DNA from: Polyangiaceae bacterium
Lineage (GTDB): Bacteria > Myxococcota_A > Polyangia > Polyangiales > Polyangiaceae
NCBI GenBank assembly: GCA_025937785.1
Contig: JAICQQ010000009.1
Span: forward strand, 20,276 to 84,275
Length of the DNA: 64,000 nt
Reading direction: 5' to 3'
Positions within the stretch are counted from its first letter, which is position 1; every line of letters starts with the position of its first letter. The translations under genes and the position numbers were made by a program. A model generated the notes under the pieces. It was not told the DNA's origin and ran no database searches. It worked only from the letters and a program-made list of their open reading frames with translations. Positions 26,293 to 33,513 of the stretch are shown here, piece after piece.

Positions 26293-27246
26293 TCAAAAAC
26301 TGGCGGCTCGCGCCAAGCCCGCGGGTTCTGGGCAGAAATGGCGTCGCAGCACCAGGTAGTGGTGCATCGGTAAGAATACGGTGCTCTCTCTCATACTTAG
26401 ACCCATACGACTGCGGCTCGCCCCCGCAAATGGCGCCTTCGGGTACAGATCCACGATGCCGGAAAGCGCTGCGTACTCATCGAGCAGGCCTAACAAGTGC
26501 CCCATCTCGTGGGCGAGGATCGGCAGCGACCAACCGCTGCGCACCGCCTGGAAGTAAGGCGTGCGCGCGCAGCTGGTCGCGAGCGGTACGACCAGCGCGG
26601 ACGAGGCCGGAACGCTCCTCGCTTCGGGTAAGCTGAAGGTGAAATCGTAGCTGACCGGCAGACCCTGCGCCTGGGCGTCGCGATTGTAATAGCTCTCGAC
26701 CGCCTCGGACCAATCCGCCAAGAGCGTACGTACGTTCTGGGGCGTGACCGGCGCAGAGAAGGCCCCGCCGTCGGGGCAGATCTCGAGCGTCTTCGACTGC
26801 GAGTACGGCCGTCCGGCGCAGTGGACGGGTCCCTCGAGCCGCTGCTCCAAGCGGCAATCGGGCAGTTCCATGCGACCCGTGTACGCAGGCGGCTCGACGA
26901 TGACCCACGCTGCGACGTACCACTGCCCGTGAGCACGACGCACCTGGTAGCGCATGGGTCCGTCGTAGAGGTCGTAGTGCGGCATGCTGCCTGCGATGGA
27001 CCGCAGCCCCGCCGGCGTCGATCCGAAGAACACCGCGGACGGTGCGGGTTCACACACATAGGCGTCCGCAGTCAGCGCGTGCGCGAGGATGCTCGCGTAG
27101 CTCTCCGAATGCCGAGCTACCCACGCTGGACTCAGCGCTTCGAGATCGCGCGCCAGGTTCGCGGGGCGACCGGCGCAGCTCGCCATGAGTAGCACCAGTA
27201 CTACGAGCGCGAGCCATACCCGTGCGAGGCGGACAGGAGCGTGCAT
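26293..27246 (-). CDS. Secreted zinc metalloprotease, HExxHxxGxxD type
   Basis: 317 residues. A hydrophobic start (WLALVVLVLLMASC) suggests a lipoprotein. The zinc site is HEMGHLLGLLDEY (His246, Glu247, His250, Asp256), the metzincin-like HExxHxxGxxD/E form also seen in peptidase family M64 and relatives. A later Met turn candidate is RSRMGLSM. Cysteines are paired around residues 131-157. It should act outside the inner membrane; substrate unknown. It lies 10 bases from the fibro-slime gene upstream, so the two are probably co-transcribed and co-exported. Confidence 0.75.
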   Translation of the reverse strand: MHAPVRLARVWLALVVLVLLMASCAGRPANLARDLEALSPAWVARHSESYASILAHALTADAYVCEPAPSAVFFGSTPAGLRSIAGSMPHYDLYDGPMRYQVRRAHGQWYVAAWVIVEPPAYTGRMELPDCRLEQRLEGPVHCAGRPYSQSKTLEICPDGGAFSAPVTPQNVRTLLADWSEAVESYYNRDAQAQGLPVSYDFTFSLPEARSVPASSALVVPLATSCARTPYFQAVRSGWSLPILAHEMGHLLGLLDEYAALSGIVDLYPKAPFAGASRSRMGLSMRESTVFLPMHHYLVLRRHFCPEPAGLARAASF

Positions 27247-27256
27247 GCGTTCGCGG

Positions 27257-28177
27257 TTACTTGATCACGACCGGCTCGAAACAGGAAATGTTGGTTTCGA
27301 AGCGAAAGTTCGACTCCAGCGTGTGACGCTCTGCATGAAAAATGTCCATCTGGTAGCTTCGACCGGCGACGATCCCGAGCTCGCTCGCCTGGGCATCGAA
27401 GTCGATGACCCCCACCTCGGCCGCGTGCATGCTCCCAAGGTCCATCGCTAGCCGGTCGTTCACGAAGATCCAGAGGTCGTCGTCCCCACGAAAGCTGAAC
27501 ACCTGCCCGGACAGGTAGCGAAAGCGCACGTGGATCTCGGTGGTGAACAAGAAGTTGCTCATGAGGTGGTGGTTCGGCGTCGGCGCGATGCCGTAACCTT
27601 CGCTGGGACCGAGGGGAAAGAAGCTGGTGCTGTCGAAAACGTAGCTACCGTCGGCGGTAGCTGTCAGCTCCAGCGTCTTCTCGATCTCGAGGTTGACGCC
27701 GTCCAGCGTGCGGTACCATTGATCGAAGCTCGCGCGCGACTCGATCACCGGCTCCGTCACCGTCCAGTTGTCGCATTCGCCCGGCTGGCTGGGGCGCGCT
27801 TCCACCCTGGGACATCCCACGCTGCTCGCGAACACGGGCTTCTTGTCGGGTCCAAGCTCGAGCTCGACCAGGTTATGCCGCACGACGTCGCCGGGGTTCG
27901 CGCGCTCCATGTCTGGGTGCGTCGCGTCGAAATCGCGATAGGTAACCTCGAGCACGTTATCGCAGTCCGCGTCCATGGTCGGGGCCCCGGTCGAAGTCGG
28001 CTCGAAACCGAGCGCACCGCCGATGCCGTTGGCCGCCATCACGGCGCTCGGCGTGCTCGTCCCTCCCGTCGACTCGGAGGCCGCCGTCGACGCACTGCCC
28101 CGTGCCGGAGCTTCGGACGCACTCGCACATCCGAACCACCAGCATGCAGACGAGAAGACGCACCAGCGCAGGACCAT
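27257..28177 (-). CDS. Fibro-slime domain lipoprotein
   Basis: About 306 residues. The start MVLRWCVFSSACWWFGC looks like a lipoprotein signal. After a Ser/Thr/Ala tether the body matches the fibro-slime domain: VTYRDFDATHPDMER near the start, then FRYLSGQVFSFRGDDDLWIF and VNDRLAMDLGSMHAAE, then SYQMDIFHAERHTLESNFRF. This PA14-like fold, known from slime-mould and fibrobacter surface proteins, usually binds carbohydrate. ATG 28177 is preferred because CGGAG lies at good spacing; GTG 28210 is an alternative. It is first of a run with the metalloprotease. Confidence 0.82.
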   Translation of the reverse strand: MVLRWCVFSSACWWFGCASASEAPARGSASTAASESTGGTSTPSAVMAANGIGGALGFEPTSTGAPTMDADCDNVLEVTYRDFDATHPDMERANPGDVVRHNLVELELGPDKKPVFASSVGCPRVEARPSQPGECDNWTVTEPVIESRASFDQWYRTLDGVNLEIEKTLELTATADGSYVFDSTSFFPLGPSEGYGIAPTPNHHLMSNFLFTTEIHVRFRYLSGQVFSFRGDDDLWIFVNDRLAMDLGSMHAAEVGVIDFDAQASELGIVAGRSYQMDIFHAERHTLESNFRFETNISCFEPVVIK

Positions 28178-28365
28178 CGACGAGCTCCGAAACCAGAGTG
28201 GCACGGCCACCCGGATTGAGGTAAACGCCGTCAGAACGTATCACATCTGCTGCCGAAATGCCCCGCGCGAGCCCGGCAACGCAGGGGAGAGCCAGTTTAG
28301 AGGGTGGCATCGCGGCACTTGAAGCGCGTGGACGAGCCGAGTTATCCCTGGAGCCAAGAGCAGCC

Positions 28366-28635
28366 ATGACAGACCTCGAACAAGAGCTCGCCGCACTCAT
28401 CGTGGAGTCCCTCGCGCTTCATGACGTGAACCCAGCCGATCTGGACGTCGACACCCCGCTCTTCAACGAAGGCTTGGGACTCGACAGCGTCGACGCTCTG
28501 GAGCTGGCGATGGCCGTGCACAAGAAGTACGGCGTGCAAATCAAAGCCGATGACCCCAGCGTGCGCGACACCTTCCATTCCATCGGCAGTCTGGCAACGC
28601 ACATCGAACGGGCGCGCGGGACCGAGCTACGGTGA
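28366..28635 (+). CDS. Acyl carrier protein of the aryl-polyene-like locus
   Basis: 89 residues with the carrier fold. The phosphopantetheine Ser is Ser41 in GLGLDSVDALELAMAV, and PLFNEGLGLDS is the typical motif before it. It is the first gene of a four-gene rightward operon and overlaps the ligase start by four bases. It would carry the aromatic starter and growing polyene chain. Aryl-polyene clusters normally have two carrier proteins; only this one is found here. The ATG at 28366 follows CCAAGAG and begins at the family start. Confidence 0.92.
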   Translation: MTDLEQELAALIVESLALHDVNPADLDVDTPLFNEGLGLDSVDALELAMAVHKKYGVQIKADDPSVRDTFHSIGSLATHIERARGTELR

Positions 28636-30362
28636 GCGAATTCCATTTGCTCGCCCCGCTCTCCGAACCCCGGCGCGTGTGTTCCGCGCTAGAGGGTGCC
28701 GGCTGGCTCTCTACCCGCGAGGCGCGCCGAGACCTGGCGCGCGTCCTGTCGTTGGTGGACCACGAGGGAGCGGGCGCGGACCTCCGCGCGCCGCTGCTCG
28801 TCGTGGCGAGCGACCGTTACCACATGCTGCTCGCGTGTCTTGCCGCGTGGTGCCGCGAGCGCGTGGTAGTTCTGCCGCCGAATCACCAGGCTGGGTCACT
28901 CCAGCAGGCGCGGGCGCTGAGCGGCGCTACGCTCGAGCTCACGGATGCTGCGCTCGCGAGCTGTCTCGCTTCCAAAGAGGCGCCGAACCGAGACCCGGAA
29001 GACTCGCTGATCGAGGGCTCGGTGATCGCGTCGGACCGAGAGCTGCTCGAGGTGTGCACCTCCGGCACCACGGGGAATCAACAAGCATGCACGAAGACGG
29101 CGGGGCAGCTGCTCGGGGAGGCGCTGATGCTGGGTTCGCTGCTAGGCTTCGACGCCTCGCGCCGTGTCGCAGCCACCGTCCCATGCCATCACTTGTACGG
29201 GCTGCTCTTCAGTGTCCTCGTCCCCTTCTTCCGCGGCTCTGCTTTCGTGCGCGAGCCAGCGTTTCAACCGGCGCAGATTCAGCAGACGTGCGAGCGCTGG
29301 CAAGTCACCGACTTAGTGACGGTGCCGGCCCACCTCAAGGCGCTCGTGGACGCCGGTTGGAAGCCTTCCTTCCACCTTCAGCGAGCGTTCTCGTCAGGCA
29401 CGGTGCTCGACACCGATCTCGCCAGCGAGTTTCGCCGGGTCTCCGGGGCCGAGGTGGTCGACGTGCTGGGCTCCACCGAGAGCGGCGGTATCGCCTGGCG
29501 TGTGACCGAGCCGGGTGCGGTTTACGTCCCGCTGCCCGGCGTCGAAGTCGCCGCAGCAGCGGATGCTCGCCTGCGCTTGCGCTCCCCGTTCTTGCCGCCC
29601 GGCAGTGACTGGCAGCTCATGAACGACCGCATTCGCATGGTCGAGGGTGGGTTCGAGCACCTGGGCCGGAACGATGGCATCGTAAAGCTCGGAGGCAAGC
29701 GCGTCGCGGTTCAGGAGCTCGAAGCGCGCGCTCGCCAACTCGACGCCGTGAGCGACGCCGCCGTGCTCGTGCGACCGTCCACGACGCTGCGCGGGACCGA
29801 ACTGTGGCTGGCAGTCGCCGCTGAAACCGGGCAGTGGACGCCGGCGAGCTTGCGTCAGGCGCTCGGGCGCTACTTCGATCCGGTCGTGCTTCCGCGTCGC
29901 TACCGGGTGGTGCCGCGCTTGCCGCGCGATGCGCTCGGCAAGCTCCAAAAGGAACGACTCGAACGGCTGTTTTCACAGCAGCCGGCTGAGGTCGACGCTA
30001 TCGATGAAAGCGACGTCCGCGAAGGTCCGAACGAAACCCGCTTCACGACCGACGTTTTCGTCCCGGAGCACTACCCTTTCTTTCAAGGGCATTTTCCTGG
30101 CGAGCCCGTGCTGCCGGGCGTCGCGCAGCTCAGCGAATTCGTACTGCCGGCCATCTCGAAGACCTGGACCGAGCTGGCAACGCTCGAGCGAGCCCCGCTG
30201 CTGAAGTACAAGCGTCCGATCAAACCCGGGGCACGCCTGGCCCTCGAGGTTCGCCGCCCGCATGGTGCCGCGTCGGTGCATTTCGAGCTCCGAGAAGACG
30301 GCGAGCTGTGCACGACGGGTCAGCTGTGTTTCGCCGTCCCCAACGCCGCCACCTCCGCGTGA
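28632..30362 (+). CDS. AMP-dependent acyl/aryl-ACP ligase fused to a FabZ-like hotdog domain
   Basis: 576 residues. Residues 1-445 are an acyl-adenylating ligase: P-loop TSGTTG (143-148), VLGSTESGGIAWR, a hinge region HLGRNDGIVKLGGKRV, and the C-terminal lysine in RDALGKLQK (Lys437). The first 130 residues are short for the family, as in aryl-polyene ligases. Residues about 468-576 are a hotdog dehydratase/thioesterase-like domain with HYPFFQGHFPGEPVLPGV, carrying the FabZ-type catalytic His. The enzyme would load an aromatic acid on the carrier protein and dehydrate hydroxyacyl intermediates. In Escherichia coli aryl-polyene clusters these are separate genes (ligase and ApeI). Sits between ACP and ammonia-lyase genes. 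Confidence 0.9.
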   Translation: MSEFHLLAPLSEPRRVCSALEGAGWLSTREARRDLARVLSLVDHEGAGADLRAPLLVVASDRYHMLLACLAAWCRERVVVLPPNHQAGSLQQARALSGATLELTDAALASCLASKEAPNRDPEDSLIEGSVIASDRELLEVCTSGTTGNQQACTKTAGQLLGEALMLGSLLGFDASRRVAATVPCHHLYGLLFSVLVPFFRGSAFVREPAFQPAQIQQTCERWQVTDLVTVPAHLKALVDAGWKPSFHLQRAFSSGTVLDTDLASEFRRVSGAEVVDVLGSTESGGIAWRVTEPGAVYVPLPGVEVAAAADARLRLRSPFLPPGSDWQLMNDRIRMVEGGFEHLGRNDGIVKLGGKRVAVQELEARARQLDAVSDAAVLVRPSTTLRGTELWLAVAAETGQWTPASLRQALGRYFDPVVLPRRYRVVPRLPRDALGKLQKERLERLFSQQPAEVDAIDESDVREGPNETRFTTDVFVPEHYPFFQGHFPGEPVLPGVAQLSEFVLPAISKTWTELATLERAPLLKYKRPIKPGARLALEVRRPHGAASVHFELREDGELCTTGQLCFAVPNAATSA

Positions 30363-30381
30363 CCCTGCCGAGAGCCAAGCC

Positions 30382-31986
30382 GTGAATCTGCCCTCTGCCC
30401 CTCAGACCGTCGATCGCACAGTCGTCACGCTCGGTGAAGCGCCACTCGGCATCGACGACGTAGAGAACGTGGCGCTCGGGCATGCGCGGATCGAACTCAG
30501 TGACACGCCGGAAGTGGCGGCTCGCCTGGCACGGGGAGCCGCCGTACTCGAGGTGTTGCTCGCGTCCGGGCGACGCGTGTACGGCGTGAACACCGGCTTC
30601 GGCGACTCCTGTGAAACGGATGTCCCCGCCGAGCACCGGCTCGACCTGCCGCACAACCTGATTCGTTTCCATGGCTGCGGCACTGGTGCGAGCTTCTCGC
30701 CGGTCGAAGCGGCCGCGATCGCAGTCACACGCCTGGCCTCGCTGGTGTCCGGCGCGTCTGGGGTGCGGCCCGTCTTGATCGAGCGCCTGTGCCAGCTGGT
30801 GAACCACCGGCTCTTGCCGAAGATCCCGTGCGAAGGCTCGGTCGGCGCCAGCGGCGATCTGACTCCGCTTTCGTACCTGGCCGCGGCGCTGCTCGGTGAA
30901 CGCGAGCTGTTGCTCGAGACCGGCGAGGTGCTGCCGGCGAGCCTGGTGCTGGAGCGGCTCGGCCCTTTTCGGCTATCGCCCAAGGAAAGTCTCGCGCTGA
31001 TGAACGGGACCAGCGCCATGACCGGGCTGGCCTGCCTCGCCTTCCAACGTGCCCGGCGCCTGGGGCGCTTCGCCGCCGCGCTGACCGCCGTCGCGAGCGA
31101 CGTGATGCGCGGGCAGCCAGGCCATTTCGATGACCGTCTCTTCTCGCTGAAGCCGCATCCAGGACAGCGCGCCTGCGCCGGCTGGATCCGCGATGATCTC
31201 GGCTCGCCCCCCGCCACTCCGAGCAACGCGGCGGCGCGCCCGGTGACCCCCGCACGGCTGCAAGACCGCTACTCGCTCAGGTGTGCACCTCACGTGATCG
31301 GGGTCTTGCTGGACAACCTGCCGCACGCTCGCGCCGTGATCGAGACAGAACTGAACAGCACCAATGACAACCCTGTCTTGGATCTGGAGACGGGCGAAGT
31401 GCTGCACGGCGGCAACTTCTACGGCGGTCACATCTGCCAAGCCATGGACACCCTGAAGACGTGCATCGCCAACCTCGCCGACCTGTGCGATCGACAGCTC
31501 GCGCTGTTGTGTGATTCGCGTACGAATGGTGGTCTACCGGACAACCTAGTGCTCGACCGAGCGCCCAGTCAGCATGGCTTCAAGGCGATGCAGATCAGCG
31601 CATCCGCGCTGTGCGCCGAGGCGCTGAAGCTCACCATGCCCGCCAGCGTGTTCAGCCGCAGCACCGAGAACCACAACCAGGACAAGGTGAGCATGGGCAC
31701 CATCGCTGCGCGTGACTGTCTACGCATTTTGGACCTCACCGAAACCGTGGCCGCGATTCACGCCCTCGCTTTGTGTCAGGCGGTCGACCTGCGGTCTGCG
31801 ATGAGCTGTTGCCCGCGCGCGCGAGAACTGCACGCGGCGGTGCGCCGGCAGGTAGCCGTGAACACCACTGATCGCCGCATGGACCTCGACATCGCCGCTG
31901 TGCTCGAGCTGTACCGCGAGCGCAAGCTGCCGCTCGGCTCCGCGGACTTTCCGCCGCCCCGCTCCAGCGTGCGAGGAAAGCCATGA
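30382..31986 (+). CDS. MIO-type aromatic amino acid ammonia-lyase
   Basis: 534 residues, the size of HAL/PAL/TAL enzymes. The cofactor triad Ala-Ser-Gly is at 156-158 (GSVGASGDLTPLSYLA) and the catalytic Tyr is in VYGVNTGFGDS (near 67). Later conserved parts include LNSTNDNPVLD, HGGNFYGGH and ENHNQDKVSMGT. The selectivity pair aligned with His-Leu of Rhodobacter TAL and Phe-Leu of plant PAL is Phe96-His97 (NLIRFHGCGTG), so tyrosine or phenylalanine cannot be decided. Context points to supplying coumarate or cinnamate as polyene starter rather than to histidine breakdown; no hut gene is near. GTG 30382 follows CGAGAG. Overlaps the methyltransferase start (ATGA). Confidence 0.9.
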   Translation: MNLPSAPQTVDRTVVTLGEAPLGIDDVENVALGHARIELSDTPEVAARLARGAAVLEVLLASGRRVYGVNTGFGDSCETDVPAEHRLDLPHNLIRFHGCGTGASFSPVEAAAIAVTRLASLVSGASGVRPVLIERLCQLVNHRLLPKIPCEGSVGASGDLTPLSYLAAALLGERELLLETGEVLPASLVLERLGPFRLSPKESLALMNGTSAMTGLACLAFQRARRLGRFAAALTAVASDVMRGQPGHFDDRLFSLKPHPGQRACAGWIRDDLGSPPATPSNAAARPVTPARLQDRYSLRCAPHVIGVLLDNLPHARAVIETELNSTNDNPVLDLETGEVLHGGNFYGGHICQAMDTLKTCIANLADLCDRQLALLCDSRTNGGLPDNLVLDRAPSQHGFKAMQISASALCAEALKLTMPASVFSRSTENHNQDKVSMGTIAARDCLRILDLTETVAAIHALALCQAVDLRSAMSCCPRARELHAAVRRQVAVNTTDRRMDLDIAAVLELYRERKLPLGSADFPPPRSSVRGKP

Positions 31987-33053
31987 CCTCCGCGCCCAAG
32001 CCGGACGCCATGAGCGCGAGCGACGCGCGTTTCGCGGCGCAACGCCTGGCCTTCGGCCCCTTGGTGTTCCATGCGGCTCTGGCGCTGCGCGACCTGGGGA
32101 TCCTCGAAGCCGTGATGAACCGCGGCGACACCGGCGCCAGCGCCACCGACATCGCAGGCGAGCTCAGGCTATCCGCCTACGCGGTGACGGTGTTGCTCGA
32201 GTCGGGGCTGGGCGCTGGCCTGGTGACGCTCGAGCAAGGGCGCTACCGCTTGACCAAAGTCGGCTACTTCGTGCTGCACGACGAGATGACCCGCGTCAAC
32301 CTCAACTTCGTCCGTGACATCTGTTACCACGGGGCAGCTGCGCTGATCACGTCACTCAAAGAGCAGCGACCGGCAGGCCTCGAACAACTGGGCGACTGGG
32401 GCACGATCTACGAAGGCATCGGAGCGCTCGCCGAACCCGCCCGGTCGAGTTGGTTCGACTTCGACCATTACTACTCGAGCAGCGCATTCCCCGACGCGCT
32501 GCCTTTGGTCTTGGGGACCCCGGCGCGGCGCTTGCTCGACGTGGGCGGTAACACGGGGAAGTGGGCGGTGCTTTGCGCCGAGCACGACCGCGCGGTCGAG
32601 GTGACGCTGATCGACGCGGCACCGCAGATCGAGCAGGCGCTGGCGCGAGCGGCAAACGCGGGCGTTTCTGGGCGAGTGCGGGGCACCGTGATCGATCTAC
32701 TCGACCATTCGCAGGAATTTCCACGCGGCTTCGACATCGTCTGGATGAGCCAGCTCCTATCCTGCTTCGCGAAGCCCGACATCGTCTCCATCCTGAAACG
32801 CTCGGCCCGTGCGCTCGCACCGGGCGGGCGCATCTTCGTGCTCGAGACGTTTTGGGATCGCCAAAAGTATGCGGGCGCGAGCTACAACCTACAGCAAACC
32901 TCGTTGTACTTCGCCAGCATGGCCAACGGTAAGAGCCGCATCTACGACTTCGACTCGGTCAGCGCCTGCGTCGCCGAGGCGGGCCTCAGCATCCAAGACG
33001 TCCACGACGGACTCGGCGTGAGCCATACGTTGCTCCGCTGTTGCGTCGGCTGA
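31983..33053 (+). CDS. SAM-dependent O-methyltransferase
   Basis: 356 residues. An N-terminal winged-helix dimerisation part (residues about 15-110, ALALRDLGILEAVM, LRLSAYAVTVLLESGL) leads into a class I methyltransferase fold with motif I LLDVGGNTGKW (184-194), an acidic SAM residue in VTLIDAAPQ, and the product-side helix RSARALAPGGRIFVLET. This is the small-molecule O-methyltransferase type. In xanthomonadin- and flexirubin-like pigments the aryl head carries methyl groups, so methylation of the starter or aryl end is a fair guess. It ends the rightward operon and meets the leftward operon 38 bases later. Confidence 0.87.
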   Translation: MTSAPKPDAMSASDARFAAQRLAFGPLVFHAALALRDLGILEAVMNRGDTGASATDIAGELRLSAYAVTVLLESGLGAGLVTLEQGRYRLTKVGYFVLHDEMTRVNLNFVRDICYHGAAALITSLKEQRPAGLEQLGDWGTIYEGIGALAEPARSSWFDFDHYYSSSAFPDALPLVLGTPARRLLDVGGNTGKWAVLCAEHDRAVEVTLIDAAPQIEQALARAANAGVSGRVRGTVIDLLDHSQEFPRGFDIVWMSQLLSCFAKPDIVSILKRSARALAPGGRIFVLETFWDRQKYAGASYNLQQTSLYFASMANGKSRIYDFDSVSACVAEAGLSIQDVHDGLGVSHTLLRCCVG

Positions 33054-33090
33054 GTCGGCACCGAAGTTTTCCAACTGGTGATTCGAGGAG

Positions 33091-33513
33091 TCACAGCGGG
33101 TCCGACGCCAAGTACACCGTGAGCTCGGCACTGGCCAGCTGCTCGCCGAGAGCGCCGACGCTACAGTCGAAGCTCGCCGCTGCGCCCAGAGCAGCGCTCA
33201 GCCGGGCCACGATTTCGAGCTCCGTGCCGGCGTCGATCCGGTCACGAACGATCGAGAAGCGCCGCGCGGCAACCAAGAAGCCGCGAGCGCCAAGAGTTCG
33301 ACCTCCCGGGCGGGCGAGCGCGAGACAGGCGGCGGCGGCCTGCGCCATATACTCGAGCGTGGCCACTCCGGGGATCGCGCCTTCGCGCACGAAGATACAA
33401 CCGAGCGAGGGACGAGCGCCGCACACCACGCGGTCGGCTTCGAAGGATACCACGCGCTCGAGCAACAACATCGGCGGCCGGTGCGGAATCAGCTCGACGA
33501 TCGGCGGGAGCAT
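33091..33513 (-). CDS. ApeP-like 3-hydroxyacyl-ACP dehydratase
   Basis: 140 residues forming a single hotdog fold. LIPHRPPMLLLERVVSFE at the start and IPGVATLEYMAQAAAACLAL at the helix match the ApeP/FabA-FabZ-like dehydratases of aryl-polyene clusters. The helix segment departs from plain FabZ. It would dehydrate beta-hydroxyacyl chains during polyene growth, next to the hotdog domain fused to the ligase. Its ATG shares a base with the stop of the ketosynthase gene, giving tight coupling. The frame is open further upstream but there it runs inside the ketosynthase gene in another frame. Confidence 0.85.
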   Translation of the reverse strand: MLPPIVELIPHRPPMLLLERVVSFEADRVVCGARPSLGCIFVREGAIPGVATLEYMAQAAAACLALARPGGRTLGARGFLVAARRFSIVRDRIDAGTELEIVARLSAALGAAASFDCSVGALGEQLASAELTVYLASDPL

